Of a DNA stretch of 20,791 bases, positions 1 through 5,924 are shown piece by piece. This DNA comes from a virus. The position numbers were made by a program, and so were the translations under genes. The stretch's first letter is position 1; the number at the start of each line of letters is the position of its first letter. The notes under the pieces are model-generated. The model made no database searches, was not told where the DNA came from, and saw only the letters and a list, made by a program, of their open reading frames with translations. The stretch is from the IMG/VR virus record IMGVR_UViG_3300004460_000489, positions 1 to 20,791 of that record. The stretch is one strand, 5' to 3'.

Positions 1-1
1 G

Positions 2-283
2 GCTAAAACCAAAGACGAAAGATGGGGGCAAGGTGATAGCGTGCCGTGGACTTATGTGAACGGTTTCGTTGGAGACACCCCTGACTATTATACTCTCAAC
101 GGAGAGCGCAAGAAGGTAGACTTCGTTGCTTTCCGTGATAAAGCAGAATTGGAGAACTACTCCATAGACTGGGAGAAAGTTCTCAGTGTGATGGTTAAAT
201 CTAAACTACTGCGAATATACGAGAGCCTTGACTGGGGGCTTGATGTCGCTGCTGGTGACACTATACCCAAGTCATATTTTTGA
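2..283 (+). CDS. polB: Family B DNA polymerase, C-terminal fragment (partial, cut by left edge)
   Basis: The frame is open to the left edge, so the GTG at 41 is not a true start and only the last 93 residues are visible. They resemble the thumb/C-terminal end of archaeal and viral family B DNA polymerases: a GDSVPWTYVNG stretch like the 'GDR-x-x-Y-v' strand after the palm, then VDFVAFRD, then Y-S-I-D-W-E-K-V-L followed by a helix with LLRIYESLDWGL. This matches the pattern in which a Y-D-x-x-Y-I helix precedes 'RIL-x-x-FGY' in Pfu and KOD polymerases. The enzyme would copy the viral genome. The protein ends in PKSYF and lacks the terminal PIP box usual in archaeal PolB; PIP-like motifs occur instead in the next gene, 11 bp downstream. 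The catalytic palm lies outside the window, so the call rests on the C-terminal pattern and on the replication-gene context. Confidence 0.72.
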   Translation, partial: AKTKDERWGQGDSVPWTYVNGFVGDTPDYYTLNGERKKVDFVAFRDKAELENYSIDWEKVLSVMVKSKLLRIYESLDWGLDVAAGDTIPKSYF

Positions 284-294
284 GGTGAACACAA

Positions 295-498
295 ATGAAT
301 AATGAAAGACAAACAACACTGGATGAATGGGGAATGACAATGGATAACACAAGACAAACGACGCTGGATGAATGGGGAATGACACTGGAGACACCTGCTA
401 AGAAGCAGAGTGTGCTCGGTAAACTGAAGAACCTACTGAAGAAAAACTCTGTTGATATAAAAAGCAGTAGTGAAACTAAGGTTGGTGAAGAGGAATGA
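295..498 (+). CDS. Small protein with tandem PIP-box-like (PCNA-binding) repeats
   Basis: A 67-aa protein starting at ATG 295, six bases after a GAGGTGA ribosome binding site that overlaps the polB stop. Residues 2-16 and 17-31 form a near-perfect 15-aa repeat centred on RQTTLDEWGMT. Each copy fits the PIP pattern Q-x-x-L-x-x-W (Q6/L9/W12 and Q21/L24/W27), although the eighth position is Gly rather than aromatic. A third, weaker Q-x-x-L-x-x-L sits at Q38 (KKQSVLGKL) in a Lys-rich, probably helical tail that ends in acidic residues. Archaeal PolB ends in a similar TRQVGLTSWL motif, so this protein may supply the clamp-binding element missing from the adjacent polymerase, or may bridge or inhibit the sliding clamp. 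No enzymatic domain is visible. It overlaps the next gene by 4 bp (ATGA). The clamp-binding role is inferred from motif and position. Confidence 0.7.
   Translation: MNNERQTTLDEWGMTMDNTRQTTLDEWGMTLETPAKKQSVLGKLKNLLKKNSVDIKSSSETKVGEEE
306..389 (+). repeat. 45-bp-period tandem direct repeat encoding the PIP-like motifs
   Basis: Positions 306-344 and 351-389 are two 39-bp copies offset by exactly 45 bp, i.e. 15 codons. They differ at three positions visible by eye, including synonymous changes (ACA/ACG and ACA/ACG in the Thr-Thr codons). This suggests an in-frame duplication kept under protein-level selection. Confidence 0.85.
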
Positions 499-854
499 GT
501 GAAGAGGAGCAAGTGCCTTTTAAGATTCAGTGTGCTCGTATAGCAGCAAATGTGTTGAACTTACTTGATGCTAAGAATCAACAGTATGGTGATAGCGCTT
601 TTGACCCTATTCGTATGTTCAGCCAACTTGGGCCTGATGCTGGTTTAAGGGTAAGGATTGATGACAAACTCAGTAGACTCCTTCGTGGTAACGCCGACAT
701 GGAAAGCGACACAGATGTTATTGAAGACCTCATAGGTTACTTCATCTTACTTCGTTTGAGTATGGACAAAGAAGCAATAGCAGCCGAAGCCCCTGTAGTA
801 ACCATCACAAAGAATAAGTTTGGAGGTGAAGATTCTGAGATTCAATCCGAATGA
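495..854 (+). CDS. DUF1599 / MazG-like nucleotide-metabolism protein
   Basis: A 119-aa protein starting at an ATGA overlap with the upstream stop. It has the hallmarks of the DUF1599 family ('nucleotide modification associated domain 1'), which is common in phages: an N-terminal helix with AKNQQYGDSAFDP (residues ~26-38), then RVRIDDKLSRLLRG (~52-66), then an acidic helix with DTDVIEDLIGYFILL (~73-87). The paired acidic helices resemble all-alpha NTP pyrophosphatases of the MazG/dUTPase-like fold. A role in hydrolysing or sanitising nucleotides during viral DNA synthesis is plausible and fits its place next to polymerase and primase genes, but the substrate cannot be read from the sequence. 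The tail after residue ~95 is poorly conserved and Glu-rich. Its last 35 bp or so overlap the start region of the next gene. Confidence 0.65.
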   Translation: MSEEEQVPFKIQCARIAANVLNLLDAKNQQYGDSAFDPIRMFSQLGPDAGLRVRIDDKLSRLLRGNADMESDTDVIEDLIGYFILLRLSMDKEAIAAEAPVVTITKNKFGGEDSEIQSE

Positions 855-1803
855 AGAAGATGCTCCTGAGTATACTCACAAGGATATGATTGCCTCCTAC
901 GACAAGTCATGTTACAACTGGATGCCGAGCATGGATGACAAGATACTCCGTATCACCAAGTCCTCAGTAGGCACTTTTGATTTCTGTCCTAAGCAGTATT
1001 ACTTTCAAAACATACTGGGCTTGCGTGGAGAAGAGAGAGACTATCATGTTCGTGGTTCAAATGTTCACGATGCAGTAGAGTGGTTTTGGAAACAAGCCCC
1101 TGACTACATTGTTGATGTCATCGGTTTACTTAACGATGGGTCTACTGAGTCAGCGAAGAAACTCATGCGTAAGGCTATGCCTAAACCTCCTACTCCTTAC
1201 ATCTACGGTGAAGAACCACAGATGAATCTATACAGTGACTGGCAAGTAGAGAGGCTCATTCACATGAAGGATAACTCAAGTGATTGGTTACCTATGGCTA
1301 ATGAAGTTGAAGTTCACGCTACTCGCACAGTAGTGGCGAGTGATGGGACAGAAGTGCCTATTCACATGAAGGGGTTCATTGACCGTGTATTTGTAGATGA
1401 ATCCCGCAGCGGTATCATTCTAATGGAGTTGAAGACTGGTAAGTGGGTAGAGAAAGGTGGGCGAAAGCGTGCTGGTATGCGTGCTGAAATGCAGTTCTAT
1501 CGTATGATGTTAGAACACAGTCCACACATTGAACTCCTACCTGTAGTGGGTTGGGGTTGGCAATTCCCCGGCGGTGGTATCAATGGAGGAGACGGGCCAA
1601 TGTGGGACTACGAGAGTGTAAAAGGGCCGGGAGGCCGCTATGCTCCTAAGACCGTAGAGAAGAGGCTTGTTCGTGTAGTTGATGCACACTTGAAAGACGA
1701 CTTTCCCGCTGAACCTTTTGAAGCGAAGTGCGCTTATTGTGACTTCATGGAGATGTGTCCAGCATGGATGGGTGAGTTAGCAATTGACCCCGAAGATATG
1801 TGA
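820..1803 (+). CDS. Cas4-like Fe-S PD-(D/E)XK nuclease (RecB-family)
   Basis: Probable DNA exonuclease of the Cas4/RecB nuclease group. Numbered from TTG 820, it shows SSVGTFDFCPKQYYF (Cys56, the usual first Fe-S ligand), GSNVHDAVE (His83), GFIDRVF (Asp188), and MELKTGKW (Glu203-x-Lys205), followed by QFYRMMLEH. A C-terminal cluster Cys304-x2-Cys307-x5-Cys313 follows. Together these give the four Cys of a 4Fe-4S cluster and a complete H-D-ExK active site. The length of about 320 aa is longer than CRISPR Cas4 (~200 aa) and nearer to viral and cellular AddB/Dna2-like relatives. There is no CRISPR array or other cas gene nearby, so a role in viral recombination or end processing is more likely than spacer acquisition. 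The start is uncertain: TTG 820 is the first in-frame start, but a strong GGAGGTGA lies just after it at 822-829, pointing to a non-ATG start near 832-835. The first in-frame ATG is at 886. Confidence 0.85.
   Translation: MEVKILRFNPNEEDAPEYTHKDMIASYDKSCYNWMPSMDDKILRITKSSVGTFDFCPKQYYFQNILGLRGEERDYHVRGSNVHDAVEWFWKQAPDYIVDVIGLLNDGSTESAKKLMRKAMPKPPTPYIYGEEPQMNLYSDWQVERLIHMKDNSSDWLPMANEVEVHATRTVVASDGTEVPIHMKGFIDRVFVDESRSGIILMELKTGKWVEKGGRKRAGMRAEMQFYRMMLEHSPHIELLPVVGWGWQFPGGGINGGDGPMWDYESVKGPGGRYAPKTVEKRLVRVVDAHLKDDFPAEPFEAKCAYCDFMEMCPAWMGELAIDPEDM
822..829 (+). promoter_or_regulatory. Strong Shine-Dalgarno GGAGGTGA inside the preceding gene's 3' end
   Basis: This is the best match to the GAGGTGA motif used before 295 and 1813. 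At the spacing seen at 1813 (4 bases to ATG), the start of the Cas4-like gene would fall at ATT 832 or CTG 835, not at TTG 820, whose own upstream sequence has no such motif. It may instead be a decoy, with translation starting at ATG 886. Confidence 0.55.
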
Positions 1804-1812
1804 GGTGAAGAT

Positions 1813-2130
1813 ATGGATAAAGAAGGCATAGATACGATTACGATACTGTTTGAGTTATCGCTTAAGCGAAGGTGGACTCAGTATGAGTTCACTGTTGAAA
1901 CAGCGCTTGTGCCGAGCAGTAAACGCATTCAAGTCAAGGTCGCCTCGCAACGAACACTGCTTGAACACTTCAGTGATTACGAAGGTTCTAAGGATATTGA
2001 ATCAGGTTACTGTTGCTTTTACATCACCCTCCACCCATCTAAATTGACAAAGGAACAGATAGAAGATACATACACTGTAGTTGAGAGGAAAATACTGGAA
2101 CAACAAATAATTCTTGAGTCAAGGGAGTGA
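1813..2130 (+). CDS. Hypothetical protein, 105 aa
   Basis: I do not recognise this protein. It starts at ATG 1813, four bases after GAGGTGA (1802-1808), which itself overlaps the upstream stop codon. It is a small mixed alpha/beta-looking protein: an N-terminal strand (TITILFELSL), a central basic stretch with PSSKRIQVKVASQRTLLEHF, an aromatic strand GYCCFYITLHP, and a long C-terminal amphipathic helix (KLTKEQIEDTYTVVERKILEQ). There is no signal peptide or membrane segment, and two adjacent Cys do not form an evident metal site. It is sandwiched between a Cas4-like nuclease and the primase and translated with them, so a nucleic-acid-related accessory role is likely, but this is inference from context only. 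Confidence 0.7.
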   Translation: MDKEGIDTITILFELSLKRRWTQYEFTVETALVPSSKRIQVKVASQRTLLEHFSDYEGSKDIESGYCCFYITLHPSKLTKEQIEDTYTVVERKILEQQIILESRE

Positions 2131-2135
2131 ACTAC

Positions 2136-3248
2136 ATGGGCTTCATCTCTTTGGACTTTCCTCGTGAAGTCTTAGAAATAGCCTCCGATGGTAAGCAAGG
2201 AGGGCGTTACTGCGTCAATAACTGGGCGGAGTTAGAGCGCTACTGGAAAGGTAAGAACGGTAGCGGGAATGTATACTTCACTGCGTATGGTTATCGTGCG
2301 ACTAAGCCTCCAAGAAACCACAGAGTAGATTACGATACCCCTATCATCCGTCACTTCGTTATGGATTTTGATTGTAAGGATTTCAAGCAGCGTGGTGCTG
2401 ATGTTGATTTTCCGTTCATGCACGCTCAGGTTAAAAGGCTGCATCGTTTTTTGTTACATGAAAACATTCGGCACTTTGTTTGGTTCAGTGGTGGAGGCTT
2501 TCACTTTTGGATTCCTCTTCGTGATATGCACACTCCATCGGATGGTTACAGTGTAGCACGAGTCAAAGAGGGTGGTAGGAAACTGATTACTCAGTGGCAT
2601 AAGAAACTCAATCTATCATGTAACGACCCCACTGTAGCCTTTGATACATCGGGTATGATACGCATTCCTAATTCATACAACAGTAAGAGAGGATGCTGGA
2701 GTATACCCATGGACAGTGACTCAATACTCAACTTGACGCATGATGATATTATGGAGAGAGCGCAGTCACCAGTTAGTGGTTACATAGAAATTGGTGAAAA
2801 AGATACTCACATCATAGTAGCAGACCGTAAAAGCCCATTCAAGAAGACAGTAGAGAAGGTAGAGAACTTACCCGACATCACTTTGGGTTCTACAATTGTT
2901 CTACCTTGTCTTTCTCAAGCAGCATTGGGTGAGGGTAACCCTACGCACAAGGCGAGGTTTCATCTCGTTACATACCTCGCTGCGAGATTCCGCTGGTTCT
3001 ACCCAGTAGCAGCCATAGGTAACGAAGAGAAAGCAGAGCATGTAGAACTTATTTGCCGTATCATAGAAGAACAAGGGTGGGTGGATTACAATGCACGAGT
3101 CACTCGTGAACAAGTGGAGAACATCGTTTTTGGTGGTGCTGGTAACAATGGTTACTCAGCAGCCTCGTGCGCTACTCTTGAATACGATGGGCTTTGTGTC
3201 GGAAAGTGCCGCTATTTTGACGGCAGTATAGGTGGTAACAATGAGTAA
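2136..3248 (+). CDS. Archaeo-eukaryotic primase, PriS-PriL-type fusion
   Basis: Single-chain primase. The N-terminal half is an archaeo-eukaryotic primase (AEP) catalytic domain: FVMDFDCKD (Asp77-x-Asp79 metal pair), FSGGGFHFWI (Ser118...His123, the sG-x-H nucleotide motif), and AFDTSGMIRIPNSYN around Asp170, comparable to the third acidic residue and the 'R-x-P-x-S' element of PriS. The C-terminal part (about 255-362) resembles the Fe-S domain of primase large subunit PriL: VLPCLSQ, GEGNPTHKARFHLVTYLA (like 'GenxxHxaRF'), then GYSAASCATLEYDGLC with KCRYF. Cys258, 345, 354 and 358 can bind one 4Fe-4S cluster. The enzyme would synthesise primers, and possibly extend them, for viral DNA replication. 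GTG 2127 is in frame, but ATG 2136 is better placed behind AAGGGAGTGA and is preferred. It overlaps the next gene by 8 bp. Confidence 0.85.
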   Translation: MGFISLDFPREVLEIASDGKQGGRYCVNNWAELERYWKGKNGSGNVYFTAYGYRATKPPRNHRVDYDTPIIRHFVMDFDCKDFKQRGADVDFPFMHAQVKRLHRFLLHENIRHFVWFSGGGFHFWIPLRDMHTPSDGYSVARVKEGGRKLITQWHKKLNLSCNDPTVAFDTSGMIRIPNSYNSKRGCWSIPMDSDSILNLTHDDIMERAQSPVSGYIEIGEKDTHIIVADRKSPFKKTVEKVENLPDITLGSTIVLPCLSQAALGEGNPTHKARFHLVTYLAARFRWFYPVAAIGNEEKAEHVELICRIIEEQGWVDYNARVTREQVENIVFGGAGNNGYSAASCATLEYDGLCVGKCRYFDGSIGGNNE

Positions 3249-3582
3249 GAAAACAACACACACAATACATAACAAGGGTGGTATATTAACCAGCATCAAA
3301 AGTGAAACTACAACAACTACTGTAGAGGTTTTCAAACCCGAACAGGGGTGGTTTGATGCTACTTTCATAGAGTTGTTACTACTCATTGACGAGACACCGA
3401 GGACAGTTCAACAAATGGTTAAGCACTCACCCGAACTCAGACTTAAAACTCACAATCAAATTAACGCAGTGTTGAAGATGCTTAAAGAGAGAGAAATGAT
3501 TGTGAGTGATAGAGTGAATAACAAACACACCACATGGCGTAGAACACACTCCTTCAGCAAACACGCAGGTGGTTTCTATTAA
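3241..3582 (+). CDS. Winged-helix DNA-binding protein
   Basis: A 113-aa protein from ATG 3241, which overlaps the primase stop by 8 bp (AATGAGTAA). The in-frame GTG at 3232 is less likely. The N-terminus is Thr/Lys-rich and probably disordered (KKTTHTIHNK...TTTTTVEV). Residues ~40-105 look like a winged helix-turn-helix: helix TFIELLLLIDE, turn TPRTVQQMVKHS, recognition helix HNQINAVLKMLKEREMI, and a wing VSDRVNNKHTTWRRT. This is typical of small transcription regulators or DNA-binding adaptors. It could regulate the promoter/repeat region 0.7 kb downstream (4286-4517) or assist the primase or nuclease at DNA ends; neither role can be decided from the sequence. The ORF ends in KHAGGFY and overlaps the following gene by 14 bp. 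Confidence 0.65.
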   Translation: MSKKTTHTIHNKGGILTSIKSETTTTTVEVFKPEQGWFDATFIELLLLIDETPRTVQQMVKHSPELRLKTHNQINAVLKMLKEREMIVSDRVNNKHTTWRRTHSFSKHAGGFY

Positions 3583-4285
3583 ACCCGATTTAATCATTGA
3601 CTCTAACGAGAGAGGCTCTCTCTGTGAATCAATTGAGCGTAGAGCAAAGAAGGAGGGTTTGAATGTTGTTAGGCAACCACTTGTTGTCGGTGACTATCTC
3701 TTAGGTGCTGCTTGTGTAGAAGCGAAGAGTGTTACAGACCTATTCCAATCCAGTCATAGTGGTCACTTGTGGCGACAACTGGATAACATGGATGCAAACT
3801 ACGAGCGCTTCTTTCTTGTAGTGCATGGCTCAATAGCCAAGTATGTAGCATTCGCTAAGACTCAGAATAGAAGACTCACACACAGTAGGGTTCAAAATGA
3901 ATTGACTGGAACAATTGCTCGTATCATGTCCGACTTTGATTGCCAAGTGTTCTTCACTCCTAATGTTAGCGAAGCCGCTATGTTCATCACTAAACTCCAT
4001 AACAAGTTACACAAACCAGCCAGTAAACATGGCGCTCAAGCGATTAGAAGAGTCTCTACAAACGATGTTAGAGTAGACATGTTACTCTCTATCCCCGGTG
4101 TAGGTGCTGAGTTAGCCGAGCGCTTACTTGGTAAGTGTGGTAACTTAGAGGAGATGTGTTTTCCTGATTCTTTGAAGCAAGTCAAGGGCTTGGGTGACAA
4201 GAGAAGGCAGTTGATTGTAGAGGTGCTGACAAGTGAATCACCAGTTCACATTCAACGAACTGTCAGGCGCAAGAGGGGTTCTTAA
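3569..4285 (+). CDS. ERCC4/XPF-type structure-specific nuclease with HhH domain
   Basis: A 238-aa nuclease of the XPF/Mus81/Hef superfamily, expected to cut branched DNA such as forks, flaps or recombination intermediates. Residues 8-17 give LIIDSNERGS (Asp11, Glu14, Arg15), and 40-54 give VGDYLLGAACVEAKS, matching the GDxxx...ERKxxxD catalytic signature. However, the Arg of ERK is Ala here (Glu51-Ala52-Lys53). SVTDLFQSS follows, as in the family. The C-terminus (~169-222) has a tandem helix-hairpin-helix: LLSIPGVGAELAERLL, then VKGLGDKRRQLIVEVL. The protein has no helicase domain, as in short crenarchaeal XPFs, and ends in a basic tail (RTVRRKRGS). It starts with GTG at 3569, overlapping the winged-helix gene by 14 bp, and is the last gene of the first operon. 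An ATG-initiated alternative would lose the active site. Confidence 0.88.
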   Translation: MVSIKPDLIIDSNERGSLCESIERRAKKEGLNVVRQPLVVGDYLLGAACVEAKSVTDLFQSSHSGHLWRQLDNMDANYERFFLVVHGSIAKYVAFAKTQNRRLTHSRVQNELTGTIARIMSDFDCQVFFTPNVSEAAMFITKLHNKLHKPASKHGAQAIRRVSTNDVRVDMLLSIPGVGAELAERLLGKCGNLEEMCFPDSLKQVKGLGDKRRQLIVEVLTSESPVHIQRTVRRKRGS

Positions 4286-4370
4286 AGCAGCATCAAAGCA
4301 CCCCCTATACGGCTATTTCAGCGCCTGATTTTGTGTAAATTATGACACATATCTCTGTGTTGTGCAACAT

Positions 4371-4456
4371 GTCCGTTGTCCTGTCTATACTTGTATGTTT
4401 ATAGACTGGGTATGCTACGATGGTAAATATACTGTATGGATAATACGACGGACAAC
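4371..4456. repeat. Inverted repeat GTTGTCC / GGACAAC (with GTCCGT / ACGGAC)
   Basis: GTTGTCC at 4375-4381 is the exact reverse complement of GGACAAC at 4450-4456. The overlapping GTCCGT at 4371-4376 is the reverse complement of ACGGAC at 4448-4453. The arms are about 68 bp apart, so they look more like paired protein-binding sites (iterons or operators) than a transcript hairpin. Confidence 0.5.
4383..4406. repeat. 7-bp stem-loop GTCTATA...TATAGAC
   Basis: A perfect 7-bp inverted repeat (4383-4389 and 4400-4406) with a 10-base spacer. It has no trailing T-run, so it is unlikely to be a terminator. It sits inside the TGTCC/TGTCT repeat cluster and could be a dimeric protein-binding site. Confidence 0.5.
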
Positions 4457-4480
4457 TTAGACAATACAAATTGAAGTTGA

Positions 4481-4488
4481 TATATAAA
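4481..4488 (+). promoter_or_regulatory. Archaeal TATA box for the helicase-like operon
   Basis: TATATAAA ends 29 bases before ATG 4518. With the usual archaeal TATA-to-start distance of about 25-28 bp, transcription would begin near 4508-4514, giving an almost leaderless mRNA. In agreement, ATG 4518 has no GGAGG-type ribosome binding site, unlike the internal genes of this operon. Confidence 0.55.
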
Positions 4489-4517
4489 GCAGTAATAGAA
4501 GAATAAGATGTGGTAAG

Positions 4518-5924
4518 ATGAGAGAAGCAAGTGACTACTTAGCAGTGAAGAAATATCCCTTCTTTGAGGGGTATGTAGAGAGGTTCAGCCGAACCAGTAT
4601 TGACAATGATATACCAGCGATGCTTTCATTCTTCTACATTCAAGGACAGATAGCAGCGCCATTTGTTCGTATACCTTGGGATGCGAGCCATCTTGACCCT
4701 CGTGTGCATGTCTTTTGGATTCAACCATCAAGAACTGGTAAGTCGGTTGCTTGGGAGTTTGTAGGTGATGTGCTGAAAGACTGTGGACTTCAACAGGACA
4801 TGTATACTTCAGGCTCAGATGCTGGACTAATCGGTGGTGTCACCAACGAGACAGTCGTGGATGAGAACGGAAAGAAGGAGCAAGTAGCAGTTCAAACAGA
4901 AGGTATGCTTGCTGGACAGAAGGCACTCAACTTTGACGAAGGGAGTATCATCCTCAATCCCGGCAAGCACTCACAAGAGACTGTTCTCTATCTTCAATCA
5001 GCATGTAACCCGATTGGTAGTAACTCAAACATTCTCGTTAAGCACTTGAGTGGTCGCCGTATTGAGACTGAATCTCTTGTCTCACTGTGGATTACTACTT
5101 ACCCACCTGCTGGTGTGAAAGAGTATGTCTTGACAAAGGGTATCTTTCAGCGTGTCTTACTCTACTGGTCTGACTGGGACATGGAGAGGCGTATGGGTGT
5201 GAGTATGAAGCGTATGGAACGGGCGTTCACTAAGACACCAAAGCAAAAGTTATCCTACGACGAAATCATTGACTACTTCACTGGTCTACAGAAGCGTCTC
5301 CGTGACCGTGTTCTTAACCTAACAGAAATCTCATTCGCTGAGTGGGATGCTATGTCTCGTGAAGAACAAGAAGATTCAGTCCAGTCTGTCATGCACGAGA
5401 TGTTTGCAGCAGACGACTCGTTCTATGTCGCTACCTATGACTTGGTAGAGGACTTGTATTCTCTCTTAGACGGACTCAACTTCGCAATAGGGAATGTAGT
5501 TGCATCATTCATACCTGCTATGGAGAACTACTCAGTTATCCTTGCTACTCACATCGCTATGATGGATGAGGCTTGGGTTATCACTGGTGACCACCTTGAC
5601 ATGGCTAAGGAGATTATCTACGACCTGTTCAAGAATCTAATTCTGTGGCTTGAAGGCGAAGTTGAAGTTGGTGCTAAGCAGAACGAGAAGGCTAACCATG
5701 CTAAGAATTGGATGGCTGCATACAATGTTGTCTCCTCAGTTGAACTGGATAAGAAGGGTGAGGGTTGGCGAAAGAAAGCAGCCGTTATCAAGCAGTATTG
5801 TGTCAGTGAGCAAGTCACTCGTGGAACTGCGTTCAGTCGCTTCTCAAAGTGGGGTGCTCATCTCTATGATGCTGCTAAAGACAAATCCACTGTATACATT
5901 CGTGTTAAGGAGGCATCACCGTGA
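4518..5924 (+). CDS. P-loop ATPase, probable replicative helicase-like protein
   Basis: A 468-aa protein with a central nucleotide-binding core. HVFWIQPSRTGKSVAW (residues ~64-79) is a Walker A-like P-loop, with Lys75-Ser76 preceded by Pro-Ser-Arg-Thr rather than the usual Gly-x4. GQKALNFDEGSIIL (~134-147) is a Walker B with Asp-Glu. SLWITTYPP follows as a sensor-like strand, and KGIFQRVLLYWSDWD carries a candidate arginine finger. The layout resembles AAA+/DnaB-like or DUF3987-type ATPases of mobile elements. The C-terminus (~410-468) looks like a winged helix (KKAAVIKQYCVSEQV...FSRFSKWG). First in a new operon behind a TATA box and among replication genes, it is the best candidate in the window for the replicative helicase or its loader. 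No specific family could be assigned with certainty, and a packaging or recombination ATPase is not excluded. Confidence 0.68.
   Translation: MREASDYLAVKKYPFFEGYVERFSRTSIDNDIPAMLSFFYIQGQIAAPFVRIPWDASHLDPRVHVFWIQPSRTGKSVAWEFVGDVLKDCGLQQDMYTSGSDAGLIGGVTNETVVDENGKKEQVAVQTEGMLAGQKALNFDEGSIILNPGKHSQETVLYLQSACNPIGSNSNILVKHLSGRRIETESLVSLWITTYPPAGVKEYVLTKGIFQRVLLYWSDWDMERRMGVSMKRMERAFTKTPKQKLSYDEIIDYFTGLQKRLRDRVLNLTEISFAEWDAMSREEQEDSVQSVMHEMFAADDSFYVATYDLVEDLYSLLDGLNFAIGNVVASFIPAMENYSVILATHIAMMDEAWVITGDHLDMAKEIIYDLFKNLILWLEGEVEVGAKQNEKANHAKNWMAAYNVVSSVELDKKGEGWRKKAAVIKQYCVSEQVTRGTAFSRFSKWGAHLYDAAKDKSTVYIRVKEASP
5907..5913 (+). promoter_or_regulatory. Shine-Dalgarno AAGGAGG deciding GTG start at 5921
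   Basis: A full AAGGAGG seven bases before GTG 5921, inside the end of the upstream gene. It supports translation of the short zinc-finger ORF. Confidence 0.7.

Larger units (their letters stand above)
4286..4517. promoter_or_regulatory. Non-coding gap: promoter and candidate origin/operator
   Basis: This is the only long gap between genes in the window and holds no credible ORF. It is AT-rich in its right half. It contains clustered TGTCC/TGTCT words on the plus strand (4370-4374, 4377-4381, 4382-4386) and their inverted counterparts GGACA and AGACA (4450-4454, 4459-4463). It also contains a 7-bp hairpin (4383-4406), a GTTG-TG-CAAC palindrome near 4360-4369, and a TATA element at 4481-4488. 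Its place between the replication operon and the helicase-like gene suits an origin of replication, a repressor-binding region, or both. No canonical Cdc6/Orc1 ORB element was recognised. Confidence 0.55.

Noticed and set aside
41-43. GTG as the start of the first gene
   Set aside because: The frame is open to position 2 and the upstream residues continue the polymerase-like pattern (KDERWGQGD); this is the tail of a longer gene.
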